A stretch of 64,000 bases of DNA. Source: Saccharomyces uvarum (Eukaryota > Ascomycota > Saccharomycetes > Saccharomycetales > Saccharomycetaceae). How positions within the stretch are numbered: the first letter of the stretch is position 1; each line of letters begins with the position of its first letter. The stretch is from contig OX365931.1 of the NCBI GenBank assembly GCA_947243795.1, positions 744,001-808,000 of the forward strand. Direction: 5' to 3'. The notes below the pieces were generated by a model. It had not been told where the DNA came from. It saw only the letters and a list, made by a program, of their open reading frames with translations, and ran no database searches. Of this stretch, positions 40,015 through 53,364 are shown one piece after another. Both the position numbers and the translations under genes were made by a program.

Positions 40015-40686
40015 TCAACTAGTAGTCAATTTCAAAGTTGTCTCCACAGAAATGGGTTTCTCTCCCGCATGTGTGAACTTCAAAATATTGTCAACGTTAA
40101 ATGGTTTCGATGGCTTGGTATCTCGTACAAGAAGTGAAGCATCCTCTTCATTTAGAGTTTCTTCATGTTTGAAATCGTGTTTTTCATATTCGTTTCCAAA
40201 CGTATTACGTGCCCAGTTCGTTATTTCTTTGTCCTGTTGTAATAGCTTCTGTATTTCTTCATCCTTCAACAAAGTTGTCGTTATTCCAGATGTTTCTCTG
40301 GCGTATTTCATCCATTCATCTACTTCAGGAATGTTCTTTTTTCTCAAAAGTGTAGTGATCAAACTTTCATGCGAAGTAGTTGGAAATTTAGGCAATGGAT
40401 AAACGACCGTTGAATCTAAAGACTCTTGGAAATGTTGCAAGGTCGATGTAACAGAAACGAGTTGTGACAATGTGACGTTTAATTGTGATTGTAGTGTGTA
40501 CCATTGCGGTAGTTCAGCTTTAGACATCTCATCTCTGATTCTTCTCAATGAATGAGTTAGTTGAGCCAAACGCATACGTACAGCATCTAAAGCTTGGCCA
40601 GGTATCCCATTGAAATCAGGATTAACGTCTTCTTGAAGGGAGCCCTGGTTGCCTTCTGGCACAAGTGATCCGTTGGATTGTGACAT
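40015..40686 (-). CDS. MED8: Mediator head-module subunit Med8
   Basis: A 223-residue subunit of the Mediator head, which links activators to RNA polymerase II. The conserved N-terminal helical part is PGQALDAVRMRLAQLTHSLR, and the central helical part includes LPQWYTLQSQLNVTLSQLV. The C-terminal Med8 helix that packs on Med18/Med20 follows a flexible linker. The frame is open from 40767 but begins with TTG. The ATG at 40686 (MSQSNG) gives the S. cerevisiae length. It is divergent from AIM4. Confidence 0.95.
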   Translation of the reverse strand: MSQSNGSLVPEGNQGSLQEDVNPDFNGIPGQALDAVRMRLAQLTHSLRRIRDEMSKAELPQWYTLQSQLNVTLSQLVSVTSTLQHFQESLDSTVVYPLPKFPTTSHESLITTLLRKKNIPEVDEWMKYARETSGITTTLLKDEEIQKLLQQDKEITNWARNTFGNEYEKHDFKHEETLNEEDASLLVRDTKPSKPFNVDNILKFTHAGEKPISVETTLKLTTS

Positions 40687-40949
40687 ATTACTCGCTGTTT
40701 TGCTTGGCCCAATGCCTTCAGTATTTTCTTCTTGTCCTAGTCCTTCCTGCACTTGTGAAATATTCAAATCTTTGATTTTGACAAAAACGATTTTTCAATT
40801 ATACTGGGGCAGTACTTTTTTTCAAATAACAGATCTCTAAAAAACTTGATAGAAGTCCCTTCAGGGAGTTTTTTGATTTCTTTCAAATATCTAGAACTTT
40901 TACAATTTCCGAAATACTCCCATTGTTTTTCTACAGTCTACCATTACAT

Positions 40950-41345
40950 ATGATTGAATTGGATGGACCGCAAGAACATCCAAATAATAATATAACAGCA
41001 AAAAGAGTGAGCAAGCTTCAACACCTAAACAAGAAGAGAGTACGGGATCAAATTGAACTGCTCACTAAAAAACCAGATAAAAACCAAGAGGAAGCACGCC
41101 TACTGGCTAGATTGAAAAATGATTTACAAGCTGCTGATGAACATTTATTAGGTTATGAAGGGAATAATGGTGAACTTGGTGTAAGGAGTATATTCTACGA
41201 TAAAGATTGGAATTTGAAGGGAGTTGCGCCATCAAATTACAGAAATATTCCATACAATCCTGGAACTTTCGAAAGGCGAACTGAGGTTAAAGTTAGACTA
41301 GGAAATCTTGGAAATATTACATTACCAGGCGAAAGCCCAAAATAA
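40950..41345 (+). CDS. AIM4: Aim4 family protein of uncertain function
   Basis: A 131-residue basic protein (S. cerevisiae about 123). The conserved part is the C-terminal half: NGELGVRSIFYDKDWN, then APSNYRNIPYNP and RRTEVKVRLGNL. The N-terminal half is a charged helix. In S. cerevisiae, Aim4 has been linked to nuclear-pore proteins and mitochondrial inheritance, without a defined activity. The frame is open from 40923 without ATG; the ATG is at 40950. Only moderate conservation is evident, as expected for this fast-evolving gene. Confidence 0.85.
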   Translation: MIELDGPQEHPNNNITAKRVSKLQHLNKKRVRDQIELLTKKPDKNQEEARLLARLKNDLQAADEHLLGYEGNNGELGVRSIFYDKDWNLKGVAPSNYRNIPYNPGTFERRTEVKVRLGNLGNITLPGESPK

Positions 41346-41547
41346 TAACTAAAGGTCTTTTATCGGCAATGTAGTCTTAATAAGTTGTATGATATCTGTG
41401 CATAGTACCTTTTGTTTAATGATATTTGTACCATCAAATTTTTGATTCATATGTAAAATTTTACGTATATCTACATATTTCGTCTATCAAATGACTGGAT
41501 CTGCAATAGGTACAAAAATCTGTGGCCTATTGGGCATCATAAAAATA

Positions 41548-42822
41548 TTAAGGTTGTTCTAGTCCCACGAGGTTTTCCGCAGGTTTCCAGATATGAACCG
41601 AATTATCGTTTGCCACACTGCACATTAGCCACGGGTCATGCACATCCCACGAGACATCATTTACTCCAAGCATGTGGCCGCCGTGTGTAAATATAGTTTC
41701 TTCGCGGGCAGTATCCCATAGCTTGACTAGCCCATCCTCTTGGCCGGCTGTTGCCAACACAGTACTGAAATTTGGATTCCACTCCAAAGTGGAAATGGAA
41801 GCACCATGCTCCATGGTAGTGATTGGGCTTTCGTTCATTTTTCTAATATCCCATAAATTTAGTCTCCCACTTGAATCTGCAGATGCTAATACTAAAGAGT
41901 TCCTGTAATTAAATTTACAAGAATTTACACCACCTGTGTGGTTTTGACCGTTGCTCCTTAGCTTCTCCTTCTTGGTCCTTAGATCCAATAGCGAAACAAT
42001 ATTTCCTTCAGTGCAAGCAGCAAATAGTGAATCATGTGTTGGCATCCACGTTACATCATTTACACCGCTCGCATCGCTCTCTATTGATACTAAGGGTGAA
42101 TCTATTAGAGGGTTATCATGTGAATATTGTCTAATATCCCAAATTTGGACTTGGCCGTTGGAATGAGAAGACAGTAAGAGTGCTTCCTGCTGTAGGTTCC
42201 AGGCCAATGATGTGGCTTCATTTGCGTCAGCCGAAGAAGTATCCATGGCTTCCACATCTTGAATAACTCCATGCGAGCCGAATAGCTTGGCCTCAAACGG
42301 ATGCGAATTTTTGGGCTGTCTTATTCTAGTGGATCCGTGTTTCGTTCTATCGAAAATGTAGATCGCACCATCTGAAGATGCGCCTGCTATGATATCCGGA
42401 TTTTGGGGTAAATATCTTGCTCTATTACAATCTCCGTTTGGGAAGAAAATGCTAATATCATTTACTAAATGACTTGGGGGTAGTCTGGTTGAGTTTTCTG
42501 GTTTGAATTCCATTTCGTCCATGTCGAAATTATTTAAAGATGACCATTTTATATGACCTAAAGTGGATATTTTGCTAATATATATGGTCTCATCTTCGGG
42601 CTTTTGGGAAGATGTAAACGAGGATAATAAGATTCGATGCTCATCCAAAGTCGTGTCTAAATCAGGAAAGAACTGGCATGTTAAAGAAGGCCACTTCGTC
42701 GAATTTGTATTTAGGTAATCATAAAGCAGTTTAGTGTTTTTCTTCCAATGCGAATATCTTTCTTGCAAATCAGTAGGGATATTGGAAGCTTCACCCGCTG
42801 TTTCTTCTGCACCCTGACCCAT
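41548..42822 (-). CDS. MSI1: Chromatin assembly factor 1 p50 subunit Msi1
   Basis: A 424-residue WD40 protein (S. cerevisiae 422) of the RbAp48 family. It is the smallest subunit of CAF-1 (Cac1-Cac2-Msi1), which deposits H3-H4 behind replication forks; it also dampens Ras/cAMP signalling. The N-terminal histone-binding helix is in RYSHWKKNTKLLYDYL. WD units include WNLQQEALLLSSHSNGQVQI, LVLASADSSGRLNLWDIR, LATAGQEDGLVKLWD and WLMCSVANDNSVHIW. ATG at 42822. Confidence 0.96.
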   Translation of the reverse strand: MGQGAEETAGEASNIPTDLQERYSHWKKNTKLLYDYLNTNSTKWPSLTCQFFPDLDTTLDEHRILLSSFTSSQKPEDETIYISKISTLGHIKWSSLNNFDMDEMEFKPENSTRLPPSHLVNDISIFFPNGDCNRARYLPQNPDIIAGASSDGAIYIFDRTKHGSTRIRQPKNSHPFEAKLFGSHGVIQDVEAMDTSSADANEATSLAWNLQQEALLLSSHSNGQVQIWDIRQYSHDNPLIDSPLVSIESDASGVNDVTWMPTHDSLFAACTEGNIVSLLDLRTKKEKLRSNGQNHTGGVNSCKFNYRNSLVLASADSSGRLNLWDIRKMNESPITTMEHGASISTLEWNPNFSTVLATAGQEDGLVKLWDTAREETIFTHGGHMLGVNDVSWDVHDPWLMCSVANDNSVHIWKPAENLVGLEQP

Positions 42823-43270
42823 CTTAGCTGTAAACGATGTCGTCTATCAAGTGGAAAGGTTTCTAGTTTTTTTGTGTATTGTCGATAAGCACCCTTCCCT
42901 ATGGTTTGGTTGATCTACTTTTCAAAATTTTTTGATTTTCGCGACACAATAAAATCTTCGCGACACTAAACTGCTTCATGTCCATTAATTCAGTGGTGGA
43001 ATTCATCGGGAATGCGGATGCAATGGTGAAGAGATATAGAATAATACTTCCAAATCATTCTCCTAGAAAACCCTTATTATAGTGTTTGTTTCTGGAAAAA
43101 AAATAGTAAGTATAAAGAATGTATCTTTTTTGCATTACGTGCATTATATAACCAAATCTTGAAAATATAGAAATATGACATGTGTATAATAATATATAAG
43201 CAAAATTTACGTATCTTTGCTTAGAATATTGCTTAAATGTTCTCTAGGTATATATTTAAAAACGAACTTT
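42823..43270. other. MSI1 promoter / PGI1 3' spacer
   Basis: 448 bp between two minus-strand genes. The PGI1-proximal part is very AT-rich (about 43180-43262) and probably carries the PGI1 polyadenylation signals. No further gene is seen. Confidence 0.45.
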
Positions 43271-45857
<2,587 letters not shown>

Positions 45858-46544
45858 TCACTGGTCGAGTCTCCTGATGGTGTTGACAATCTGGCCCACG
45901 TACTTCTCGCCGTCGAACGCTATTTCCGGGTCATCAATCGGTTGTTCCCGTCCCCGTCTGGAGCCCTTGGCGCCAGCACCACGCTGGCCCTTCTCAGGGG
46001 GTGCTGGCATCCTCGTGGAGAGCTCGGGCTTGGCGTGCTTTAGCCGCTCATTTCTTTCTCTCATTACTCGCAACAGTTGGGCGTGCGAGCGTCGCATCTT
46101 CATAATTCTGTTCTCGAAATCCTGCGGGAACCCGTCGTTGATGATAGGCTCTTTAGCCATGTTCTTCACGTCATCTAAGGTGTCAATCTCAGACCAAGAC
46201 ACGTCCTGCGTCTCAGTGGGCACCAGATTCGAGTGCATTGTGGTTCGGCTGCCGTTGACGCTTCTTTCGTACGCGGTGTTGCCCTTGGTGGTGCCGGCGG
46301 CCGGAGAGTTGCTCGTTGGCGGTGTGTTTAACTTCTTGAAGGCTGCCGCCGACGAGCCGCTTGCAGCGGCGGCGGCAGCGGCGACGGCGGTGGAGTCCGG
46401 AGACCCTTTGGTTTTTCTTCTGCTGGGCTTTACTTCCAGCTTTGCCGGCTGGGCGCTCGCTTCCGGGCTGTTGAATTTGCTTTCATAGGCCGGATCCATG
46501 TCGCTCACTTTCACCCGAATCGGTGGAACCTGCTTGTCCTCCAT
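45858..46544 (-). CDS. Uncharacterised protein, YBR197C orthologue
   Basis: A 228-residue protein (S. cerevisiae about 217) of unknown function; S. cerevisiae has a paralogue, YPL077C. The N-terminal 90 residues are basic and disordered, with a run of seven alanines in STAVAAAAAAASGSSAAAF encoded by a GC-rich repeat. The middle has an acidic conserved segment (TQDVSWSEIDTLDDVKN) followed by FENRIMKMRRSHAQLLRVMR, a probable helix. The C-terminus is DGEKYVGQIVNTIRRLDQ. The GC content is clearly higher than in the neighbours. ATG at 46544. Confidence 0.88.
   Translation of the reverse strand: MEDKQVPPIRVKVSDMDPAYESKFNSPEASAQPAKLEVKPSRRKTKGSPDSTAVAAAAAAASGSSAAAFKKLNTPPTSNSPAAGTTKGNTAYERSVNGSRTTMHSNLVPTETQDVSWSEIDTLDDVKNMAKEPIINDGFPQDFENRIMKMRRSHAQLLRVMRERNERLKHAKPELSTRMPAPPEKGQRGAGAKGSRRGREQPIDDPEIAFDGEKYVGQIVNTIRRLDQ
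46368..46392. repeat. GCG/GGC trinucleotide tract encoding polyalanine
   Basis: GCGGCGGCGGCAGCGGCGACGGCGG lies inside YBR197C and encodes the alanine run. It is a likely length-variable coding repeat. Confidence 0.8.
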
Positions 46545-46839
46545 TCTGATCTGCCCTTGTCTTGCGCTGGCTTGGCACCATACAGTCAGGGACTAAATAG
46601 AGAGCTTCTTATACCAGCATCTGTCTCATTTGTCCTTTTTCGTTTTCTGGTTTTCTTGTTTTCTTCGGCGCCGATTGCGAAAAGCAGAAGAAAAACCCTG
46701 TAATAACCGCCGACGAGGAAAGATACAATCATTGTTAAAAAAGCATCAAATAGTTACATGATGAACCAATATATACATATTACATATTACAGACATCCTT
46801 TTTTTTCTTCTTTTTTTATTTTTTTTCTTTTAGTATTGA

Positions 46840-49242
46840 TTATGGTCTGAAGGCGCCCCCCCCAAGAGCCAAATTGCTTCTGCTGAACTTGACTTTGAAA
46901 ACAGGTGTTTTCTTGGTGTAGAACGACGCCACTAAATCGCTTGTGGGAATGACCGTCCTTCTGCGTCCGTATTCCTTTATATCCTGGTTGATTGACGCGG
47001 TGACGTCGCCCAAGTATCCGATGAATGGCTCATCTGGCTCGGCGCTTGGCTCGGTCGTGGCTTTTTTCAAGTCCCATACACGCACTGAGTGATCGGCACC
47101 TCCACTGATCAGTACGTTTCCCTCTTTGCTATAAGAGAGAGAATAAATGGCGTTCTTACCGTGGCCACGCATTTGCTTCAGCCTTTTACCTGTACCAATG
47201 TCCCATATGTTTATAATACCATCTTCACTACCCGTGGATAGCCACCTGCCGTCCGGAGAAACTGCAATACAGATGACAGGTGCAGTATGGCCCAAAAATA
47301 ACCTGACCGAGTCACCCGTGGAGACGTCCCACATTCTACACGTCTTGTCACTAGACCCGGTAAATACATAACAACCATTTGGATGGAACGACACACAGTC
47401 AACATCGTTTAAATGTCCAGCAAATATTCTTAATGGGTATATGTGATCGCATGACCATAGCCGTGCGGTTTGGTCGTGCGACGCAGTGGCGAAATAGTGG
47501 CCCAACGGAGAGAAGTTGACGTCCCAAACGGGATGGTTGTGGCCTTTGTAACTTACTAATGCAGTGTGTGTGTCCATGGACCATAGCCTGACGGTTTTGT
47601 CTTCGGAACTTGAAAGCAAGTATTTATTATCGGGACTAAAACTCGTCGCATACACTGTCCCACTATGCCCGACTAGCGTTTTGCATGTTGGATCATCCGC
47701 ATCCTTGTGGTGGCTATTGTTATTCTTTGGCATGATGTTAGGATTGTTTAAAGATGAACCATCAAGTGACCAGATCTTGATGTAACTGTCTTGGAATCCG
47801 GCGGCTGCTATTCTGCAGTCATCACTGAAATCTAAACATGACATGTCCTTATTCGTATTTTGAAAGGTGTACATGCATACACTGGGCAATGCCAATTGCA
47901 AATTATCTAGTTTGATAGCATCTCGGGATTCTTTGACCTTTTGGATCTCCAGTTTTAAATCTAATGCCGTCTTTGGAGGCAAAGGTAATATATCTCTTGG
48001 CGGAGAATATAAAGTGCTATCTGTTTTCTTATCGTCCACTTTCAACTCAATTTCCTTCTTCTCCTCCTCTTTGGCGGCTTTCTCTTTGACTTTGTCTTTG
48101 TCCTCTTCGCCAGCGTATTCTTCAATTCTTTCGTTATTCATGGCTTTATATTCTTGCAATAAAGTCCTATTGTTTGCCTCGGTATTATTTTCATCCGAGG
48201 TTTGTTGATTTTGTTGTTTCTCTTGGTCATCCTTAATCTTCAATTCTGTTTCAATTTCCTTTACAAATTCTTCGTCTTTGGGGAAAGGTCCCAGCTTGAC
48301 AGGAACAGAATTCATTTCTAGGTTTTGTTTCCCATTCCCGTTTTCACCATCGCTGAGAACTTTTATACCGTCACCCAACTTTTCCCTTGCGGTTACAGAT
48401 TCCACGATATTTGGGTCCAGATGTTGATTTATGACACTGATTACTAATGACCCTCCTACACTCTCATTTTCATTTAGGAAATACAAGAGAAGATTTAAGG
48501 TAGTTTTGGACATGGTGATTCTATATTTATGGGATTGGAACGCGCTAGCCACTTCATTTTCCTCGATGTGGTCTATAGAATTGACACTAAAGAGTCTGTT
48601 AATTTCTGAACCATGGAAATCCTTAAAATCTGGAGAAAATCTATCAAAAAAACGTCGGGCATACACGGGATTCTTCGCCACTAAATTTAAGAATAAATAA
48701 ATGAATATTGGATACATGATGTAGCTCAGTTCCGGCTTGTAAATTTCCAAAGATGAATCTACCCAGTTTTTCAACATTGAGTAGGCCCTTATATAGTTCT
48801 CGGGTGCATTGAAGCCTTCCAGCCGTTCATTGGAGACAATCCCACCTTCTGCGTCTCTCTTGGATGATAAACTAGTTGGATTACTTATGGGCTTGGCAGT
48901 CCTTCCCGGGTTTGGAGGAGTTACCGACTGTTCAGGAAACTTCCCCGTTTTAGTGTTTACTGGCTTGTTCTGAGGTGTTAACGTACGTCCACTCTCGGCT
49001 CTCAGCATGGCCTCTGTGCGGTGGTATCCCTTTTTATTCAAATACTCCAAGACAATTCTATTCAAGTCCGAGGCAGAAAACGGGCCATTGGATTTCCCCT
49101 GCTGCTGAGACTGGCCTTGGCTCTGCTGTTGTGGCGGTTGCGCGGAATTGGCGCCAGCGGCATTATTAGATCGCTGGTTCTTCGCGGGCTGTGGCTGGTG
49201 AGCGCCATTCTGGTTCTGATTCGTACCTTGCTTCTGTGACAT
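46840..49242 (-). CDS. TAF5: TFIID and SAGA subunit Taf5
   Basis: An 800-residue protein (S. cerevisiae 798), an essential scaffold shared by TFIID and SAGA. The first 55 residues are a Gln/Asn-rich tail. A LisH motif follows at about residues 57-89 (LNRIVLEYLNKKGYHRTEAM), then the helical NTD2 (SYIMYPIFIYLFLNLVAKNP). A charged linker leads to a C-terminal WD40 propeller with repeats such as SFSPDNKYLLSSSEDKTVRL and FHPNGCYVFTGSSDKTCRMW. The frame extends upstream to 49293, but the ATG at 49242 (MSQKQ) is the family start. Confidence 0.97.
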   Translation of the reverse strand: MSQKQGTNQNQNGAHQPQPAKNQRSNNAAGANSAQPPQQQSQGQSQQQGKSNGPFSASDLNRIVLEYLNKKGYHRTEAMLRAESGRTLTPQNKPVNTKTGKFPEQSVTPPNPGRTAKPISNPTSLSSKRDAEGGIVSNERLEGFNAPENYIRAYSMLKNWVDSSLEIYKPELSYIMYPIFIYLFLNLVAKNPVYARRFFDRFSPDFKDFHGSEINRLFSVNSIDHIEENEVASAFQSHKYRITMSKTTLNLLLYFLNENESVGGSLVISVINQHLDPNIVESVTAREKLGDGIKVLSDGENGNGKQNLEMNSVPVKLGPFPKDEEFVKEIETELKIKDDQEKQQNQQTSDENNTEANNRTLLQEYKAMNNERIEEYAGEEDKDKVKEKAAKEEEKKEIELKVDDKKTDSTLYSPPRDILPLPPKTALDLKLEIQKVKESRDAIKLDNLQLALPSVCMYTFQNTNKDMSCLDFSDDCRIAAAGFQDSYIKIWSLDGSSLNNPNIMPKNNNSHHKDADDPTCKTLVGHSGTVYATSFSPDNKYLLSSSEDKTVRLWSMDTHTALVSYKGHNHPVWDVNFSPLGHYFATASHDQTARLWSCDHIYPLRIFAGHLNDVDCVSFHPNGCYVFTGSSDKTCRMWDVSTGDSVRLFLGHTAPVICIAVSPDGRWLSTGSEDGIINIWDIGTGKRLKQMRGHGKNAIYSLSYSKEGNVLISGGADHSVRVWDLKKATTEPSAEPDEPFIGYLGDVTASINQDIKEYGRRRTVIPTSDLVASFYTKKTPVFKVKFSRSNLALGGGAFRP

Positions 49243-49655
49243 GTTTACTTCCCAGTGTTTCAGCGTGACCCCGGTGTTCCTCGTCCTTTTCACCCTGTGC
49301 TTTCATACGCTTATACCTGCTCTATGCACATTTCTGCCACTCTGTAGACTTTACGTGAAATTTCGAAACTTTTTCGTTTTTGAACTTTTCGTCGTTTCCG
49401 TGTCGGGTGATATTAACTCTGCTTCTACCCGGACATAGATGAAGGGGAGAATGCATATAACGACGCGGACTCTATCACGCAGTTAAATTCCAAACGAAAC
49501 GCCTACTTTAAGGAAGATGATTTACATATTAATTTCATCAGACCTGTATGACTGTATATTATATTTGTACTATCAATAAAAGGAGAAGTTGTGCGTTCGT
49601 CCTGGTTTGAAAGAAATAAGTCAGAAGTATTAAAAAATCAAAGCTATCTATAGTC
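49243..49655. promoter_or_regulatory. Divergent promoter region TAF5/KTR4
   Basis: 413 bp between divergent genes. I recognise no specific site. Short plus-strand frames over the TAF5 start are shadows of the coding strand. Confidence 0.45.
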
Positions 49656-51050
49656 ATGAGATTTTTTTCAAGGAGGATGCTGAAGACTCTGACTTCAATG
49701 GTTATTTTGATATTTGTTGTCGTCACTGTTGCACTCTACATAATATCCTCGAATGAAAGATATTCCCAAGCGGTCAAGGATACTGCAAAGTCTCAATATG
49801 AAGCTCTGCGGAATAGCTACAACAGCTTAACAGGTAACACTGAAAGCCCCGCAAAATTATCCGAGCATGAACCTGAGGTAGCCGATGGCTTATTGGAAAG
49901 ACTGCATGAGCCTCTTTATGCTAAAGATTCATTTGACGCGAATGATGTCCTTGCTGACAATAAGCAATTGTACGATGAGATTTTATCCCAAGAAATTTCA
50001 GAACCTAAAGTAGAAAATTTGGTACGCAGCGGGGATCCACTTGCGGGCAAGGCAAAAGGTACCATTCTAAGTTTGGTGAGAAATATAGATTTACAGGACA
50101 TCATATCATCCATTCAACAGTTGGAGGAGGAGTACAATAAGAACTTTGGCTACCCCTATACGTTCCTGAACGATGAGGAATTTACGGACGAATTCAAAGA
50201 CGCAATACTAAGGTCATTGCCCAAGGATCGTTTAATTGAATTTGGTACCATTGATCCTGAAAAATGGAATATGCCGGAAAATATTGACAAGGATAAATTT
50301 AATGTTGAGATGGCTGAACTGGCAAAGGAAAATATTCATGGCGCTGAATCGGTATCTTATCATAATATGTGCCGTTTCTACTCCAAAGAATACTATCATC
50401 ATCCCCTGCTGTCTAAATATAAATATGTGTGGAGACTGGAACCAAAAGTTAGTTTCTACTGTAAAGTCGAATACGATGTTTTCCAATTCATGAGCATGAA
50501 CGATAAGATTTACGGGTACGTCCTGAATGTTTATGAAAGTCCAAAAACCATCAAAACGCTATGGACCTCCACTATGGATTTTGTTAAAGAACATCCAAAT
50601 TATTTAAACGTTAATGGGGCTTTTGGATGGCTAAAGGACAACTCTCAAAATCCGCAGAATTATGAAGATACTCAAGGGTATTCCACTTGCCATTTCTGGA
50701 CTAATTTTGAAATAGTCGATCTAGACTTTTTAAGATCAGAACCTTACGAACAATACATGCAATATCTTGAAGAGAAAGGGGGATTCTATTATGAGAGATG
50801 GGGTGACGCCCCTGTGAGAAGTTTGGCACTTGCTTTGTTTGCGGACAAGTCGCGCATTCATTGGTTTAGGGATATAGGTTATTATCACCTTCCTTACACA
50901 AACTGTCCAACCTGTCCAAAAGATTCAGATAGATGTAACGGGGACTGTATACCAGGAAAATTCAGTCCTTGGAGTATATTAAACGGGCAGAATTGTCAGG
51001 CAACATGGATCGAACACTCTATGACAGATGAGCAGTTGGATATGTATTGA
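49656..51050 (+). CDS. KTR4: Probable alpha-1,2-mannosyltransferase Ktr4
   Basis: A 464-residue type II Golgi glycosyltransferase of the Kre2/Mnt1 family (GT15). A short basic cytosolic tail is followed by a signal anchor at about residues 12-30 (TSMVILIFVVVTVALYIIS). The stem precedes the catalytic domain, which has the family motifs FPYTFLNDEEF-like GYPYTFLNDEEFTDEF, SYHNMCRFYSKEYYHHPLL, YKYVWRLEPKVSFYC and GGFYYERWGDAPVRSLALAL. Substrate specificity in protein mannosylation is inferred from the family. ATG at 49656. Confidence 0.95.
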   Translation: MRFFSRRMLKTLTSMVILIFVVVTVALYIISSNERYSQAVKDTAKSQYEALRNSYNSLTGNTESPAKLSEHEPEVADGLLERLHEPLYAKDSFDANDVLADNKQLYDEILSQEISEPKVENLVRSGDPLAGKAKGTILSLVRNIDLQDIISSIQQLEEEYNKNFGYPYTFLNDEEFTDEFKDAILRSLPKDRLIEFGTIDPEKWNMPENIDKDKFNVEMAELAKENIHGAESVSYHNMCRFYSKEYYHHPLLSKYKYVWRLEPKVSFYCKVEYDVFQFMSMNDKIYGYVLNVYESPKTIKTLWTSTMDFVKEHPNYLNVNGAFGWLKDNSQNPQNYEDTQGYSTCHFWTNFEIVDLDFLRSEPYEQYMQYLEEKGGFYYERWGDAPVRSLALALFADKSRIHWFRDIGYYHLPYTNCPTCPKDSDRCNGDCIPGKFSPWSILNGQNCQATWIEHSMTDEQLDMY

Positions 51051-51705
51051 AAACAAATGTGCGTTTATATCAAGATATTATGAGTTGCTTTTGTACAGAC
51101 CTAGATAGATACATATAAATGAAAGAACATTGATAATACACGCAAATTTCTCAGGGAATTACAAACATGCATGCATTATTGCAACGGTACGGCCATGAAT
51201 CGAGCTAGCAAGGGTACCGCCAAAAACATGACCATTGACAAAGGCATAACATCTGAGGAGGTTATGGTTGTCAACGCAAAACTTCTGAACCCTTTCCAGA
51301 AACTATGTTGCGCTAAGATGGAAAGCAACACGGACTTCTCATGTATCTTGTTCAATGTCATTAAGTGACATTCTTCATAGGCCTTATTGTTAACAGCCTC
51401 TTGACTTATATTACCCTAAACGGCATATGGCGAAGGGCCCATCCGCCTGCGAAAAGCAAAAAAGAACGAAAAAAAGAAAGTAACAATACAGCCATAATCT
51501 AAATATATAATATCAGCGGACATATATTTTGCTTAACTAATCAAAGTATTTGAAGTGAACTAATTGCTTTCCAAGAAACTATTCATTTGCTGTTTCTGTT
51601 TCTGGAATACTACTCTGTAAAAGTAACGTTAAGGCCAAAGACATCATAACATATAAGTTGCAGAAACACTAGGAAAAAAAAAGAAATTGCCAAAATATTC
51701 TATAA
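51051..51705. other. KTR4-BEM1 intergenic region
   Basis: 655 bp between two plus-strand genes. Two overlapping antisense frames of 61-65 codons occupy 51171-51368; neither shows a recognisable domain. The right part is A-rich and holds the BEM1 promoter. Confidence 0.45.
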
Positions 51706-53364
51706 ATGTTGAAAAATTTCAAACTTTCTAAAAGAGATAGTAATGGATCTAAAGGCAGAATCACATCGGCAGACATTTCCACACCTTCTCGTGATAATGG
51801 AGGTGTTATAAAGCACATTAAAACGGTACCTGGTAGGTACCTTTCTTCATCCTCTTCTACTCCAGTAAAAAGCCAGCGAGATTCTTCTCCAACGAAAAGG
51901 CATGATTCTAAAGATATTTCTTCACCAGAAAAAGTTATAAAGGCCAAATTTAGTTACAAGGCTCAAACTTCAAAGGAATTATCCTTTATTGAAGGCGAAT
52001 TTTTTTACGTATCCGGGGATGAGAAGGATTGGTACAAAGCTTCGAATCCATCTACTGGAAAGCAAGGCGTTGTTCCCAAAAGCTATTTCGAAGTATTTGA
52101 TAGAACTAGACCTTCATCTGTAAACGGGACTAATAGTTCGAGTCGGAAAGTTACAAACGAATCGTTAAATATGGGTTCATTATACGCCATTGTTCTTTAT
52201 GACTTTAAAGCGGAAAAGGCAGATGAATTAACAACTTACGTGGGAGAAAACTTGTTTATTTGCGCTCACCATAATTGCGAATGGTTTATTGCTAAGCCGA
52301 TTGGCCGGCTTGGAGGTCCTGGCCTTGTACCCGTTGGGTTTGTTAGTATCATAAATATTGCTACAGGATATGCTACAGGTAACGACGTGATAGAAGACAT
52401 CAAGTCTGTTAACCTACCAACAGTCCAGGAATGGAAAAGCAACATCGCAAGGTATAAGGCGAGTAATATTAGCCTTGGTTCTGTGGAACAACAGCAGCTG
52501 CAGTCTGCTACAAACCCTACTAATCAAAGCGCAAAACTAGTTGATAGCGAACTATTATTGAAAGCTTCTGTTGAATCATTCGGATTAGAAGACGAAAAGT
52601 ACTGGTTTTTAGTTTGCTGTGAATTATCTAATGGTAGAACGAGGCAACTGAAAAGATACTATCAGGATTTCTACGATCTTCAAGTTCAATTATTAGATAC
52701 TTTCCCGGCAGAAGCTGGTAAGTTGAGAGATGCAGATGGGCAATGGTCCAAACGTATCATGCCCTATATCCCCGGACCTGTGCCATATGTTACCAACAGT
52801 ATAACGAAAAAGAGGAAAGAGGACCTAAACATCTATGTCGCAGACCTAGTAAATCTTCCAGATTATATATCTCGCTCAGAAATGGTTCATTCCTTATTCA
52901 TTGTTCTGAATAATGGTTATGACAGAGAATACGAAATTGAAGAAAATTCAAATAATATTAAAACGCTGCAAGAAAATGATACGGCCACATTTGCAACTGC
53001 ATCCCAAACTTCCATTTCAGCTTCAAACAATCAGGATAACACATTGACCGGTGAGGATTTAAAGTTAAATGCCAAACTCTCAGAATTGTCTCTCTCTGCT
53101 TCTAAGCAGCCATCTGTAGCACCGGCTTCAGAGTTGAAAACAACAAAAATAAAATTTTATTATAAGGATGATATTTTCGCGTTGATGCTAGGGAGTAACA
53201 TAAGCTACAAAGAACTTCTTGGTAAAATCGCTCCAAGAATCGACGCAGATAACTTTAAGCTACAAGTCAAACTAGCGGATGGTAACGGGGAGGAGATAAA
53301 AACAGATTCACAGGTAAATAGTGTTATACAGGCCAAACTAAAGATTTCTGTCCATGATCTTTGA
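51706..53364 (+). CDS. BEM1: Polarity scaffold Bem1
   Basis: A 552-residue scaffold that ties the Cdc42 GEF Cdc24 to Cdc42-GTP and the kinases Cla4/Ste20 at bud and mating sites. Domains in order: SH3-1 at about residues 76-130 ([20 protein letters not shown]), SH3-2 at about 158-215 ([20 protein letters not shown]), a PX domain at about 283-405 ([20 protein letters not shown]), and a PB1 domain from about 479 to the end ([17 protein letters not shown]) that binds Cdc24. ATG at 51706; one residue longer than S. cerevisiae Bem1. Confidence 0.97.
   Translation: MLKNFKLSKRDSNGSKGRITSADISTPSRDNGGVIKHIKTVPGRYLSSSSSTPVKSQRDSSPTKRHDSKDISSPEKVIKAKFSYKAQTSKELSFIEGEFFYVSGDEKDWYKASNPSTGKQGVVPKSYFEVFDRTRPSSVNGTNSSSRKVTNESLNMGSLYAIVLYDFKAEKADELTTYVGENLFICAHHNCEWFIAKPIGRLGGPGLVPVGFVSIINIATGYATGNDVIEDIKSVNLPTVQEWKSNIARYKASNISLGSVEQQQLQSATNPTNQSAKLVDSELLLKASVESFGLEDEKYWFLVCCELSNGRTRQLKRYYQDFYDLQVQLLDTFPAEAGKLRDADGQWSKRIMPYIPGPVPYVTNSITKKRKEDLNIYVADLVNLPDYISRSEMVHSLFIVLNNGYDREYEIEENSNNIKTLQENDTATFATASQTSISASNNQDNTLTGEDLKLNAKLSELSLSASKQPSVAPASELKTTKIKFYYKDDIFALMLGSNISYKELLGKIAPRIDADNFKLQVKLADGNGEEIKTDSQVNSVIQAKLKISVHDL

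Noticed and set aside
51171-51368. Overlapping sense and antisense ORFs (61-65 codons) between KTR4 and BEM1
   Set aside because: Both strands are open by chance over the same short stretch; no domain, presequence or known orthologue.
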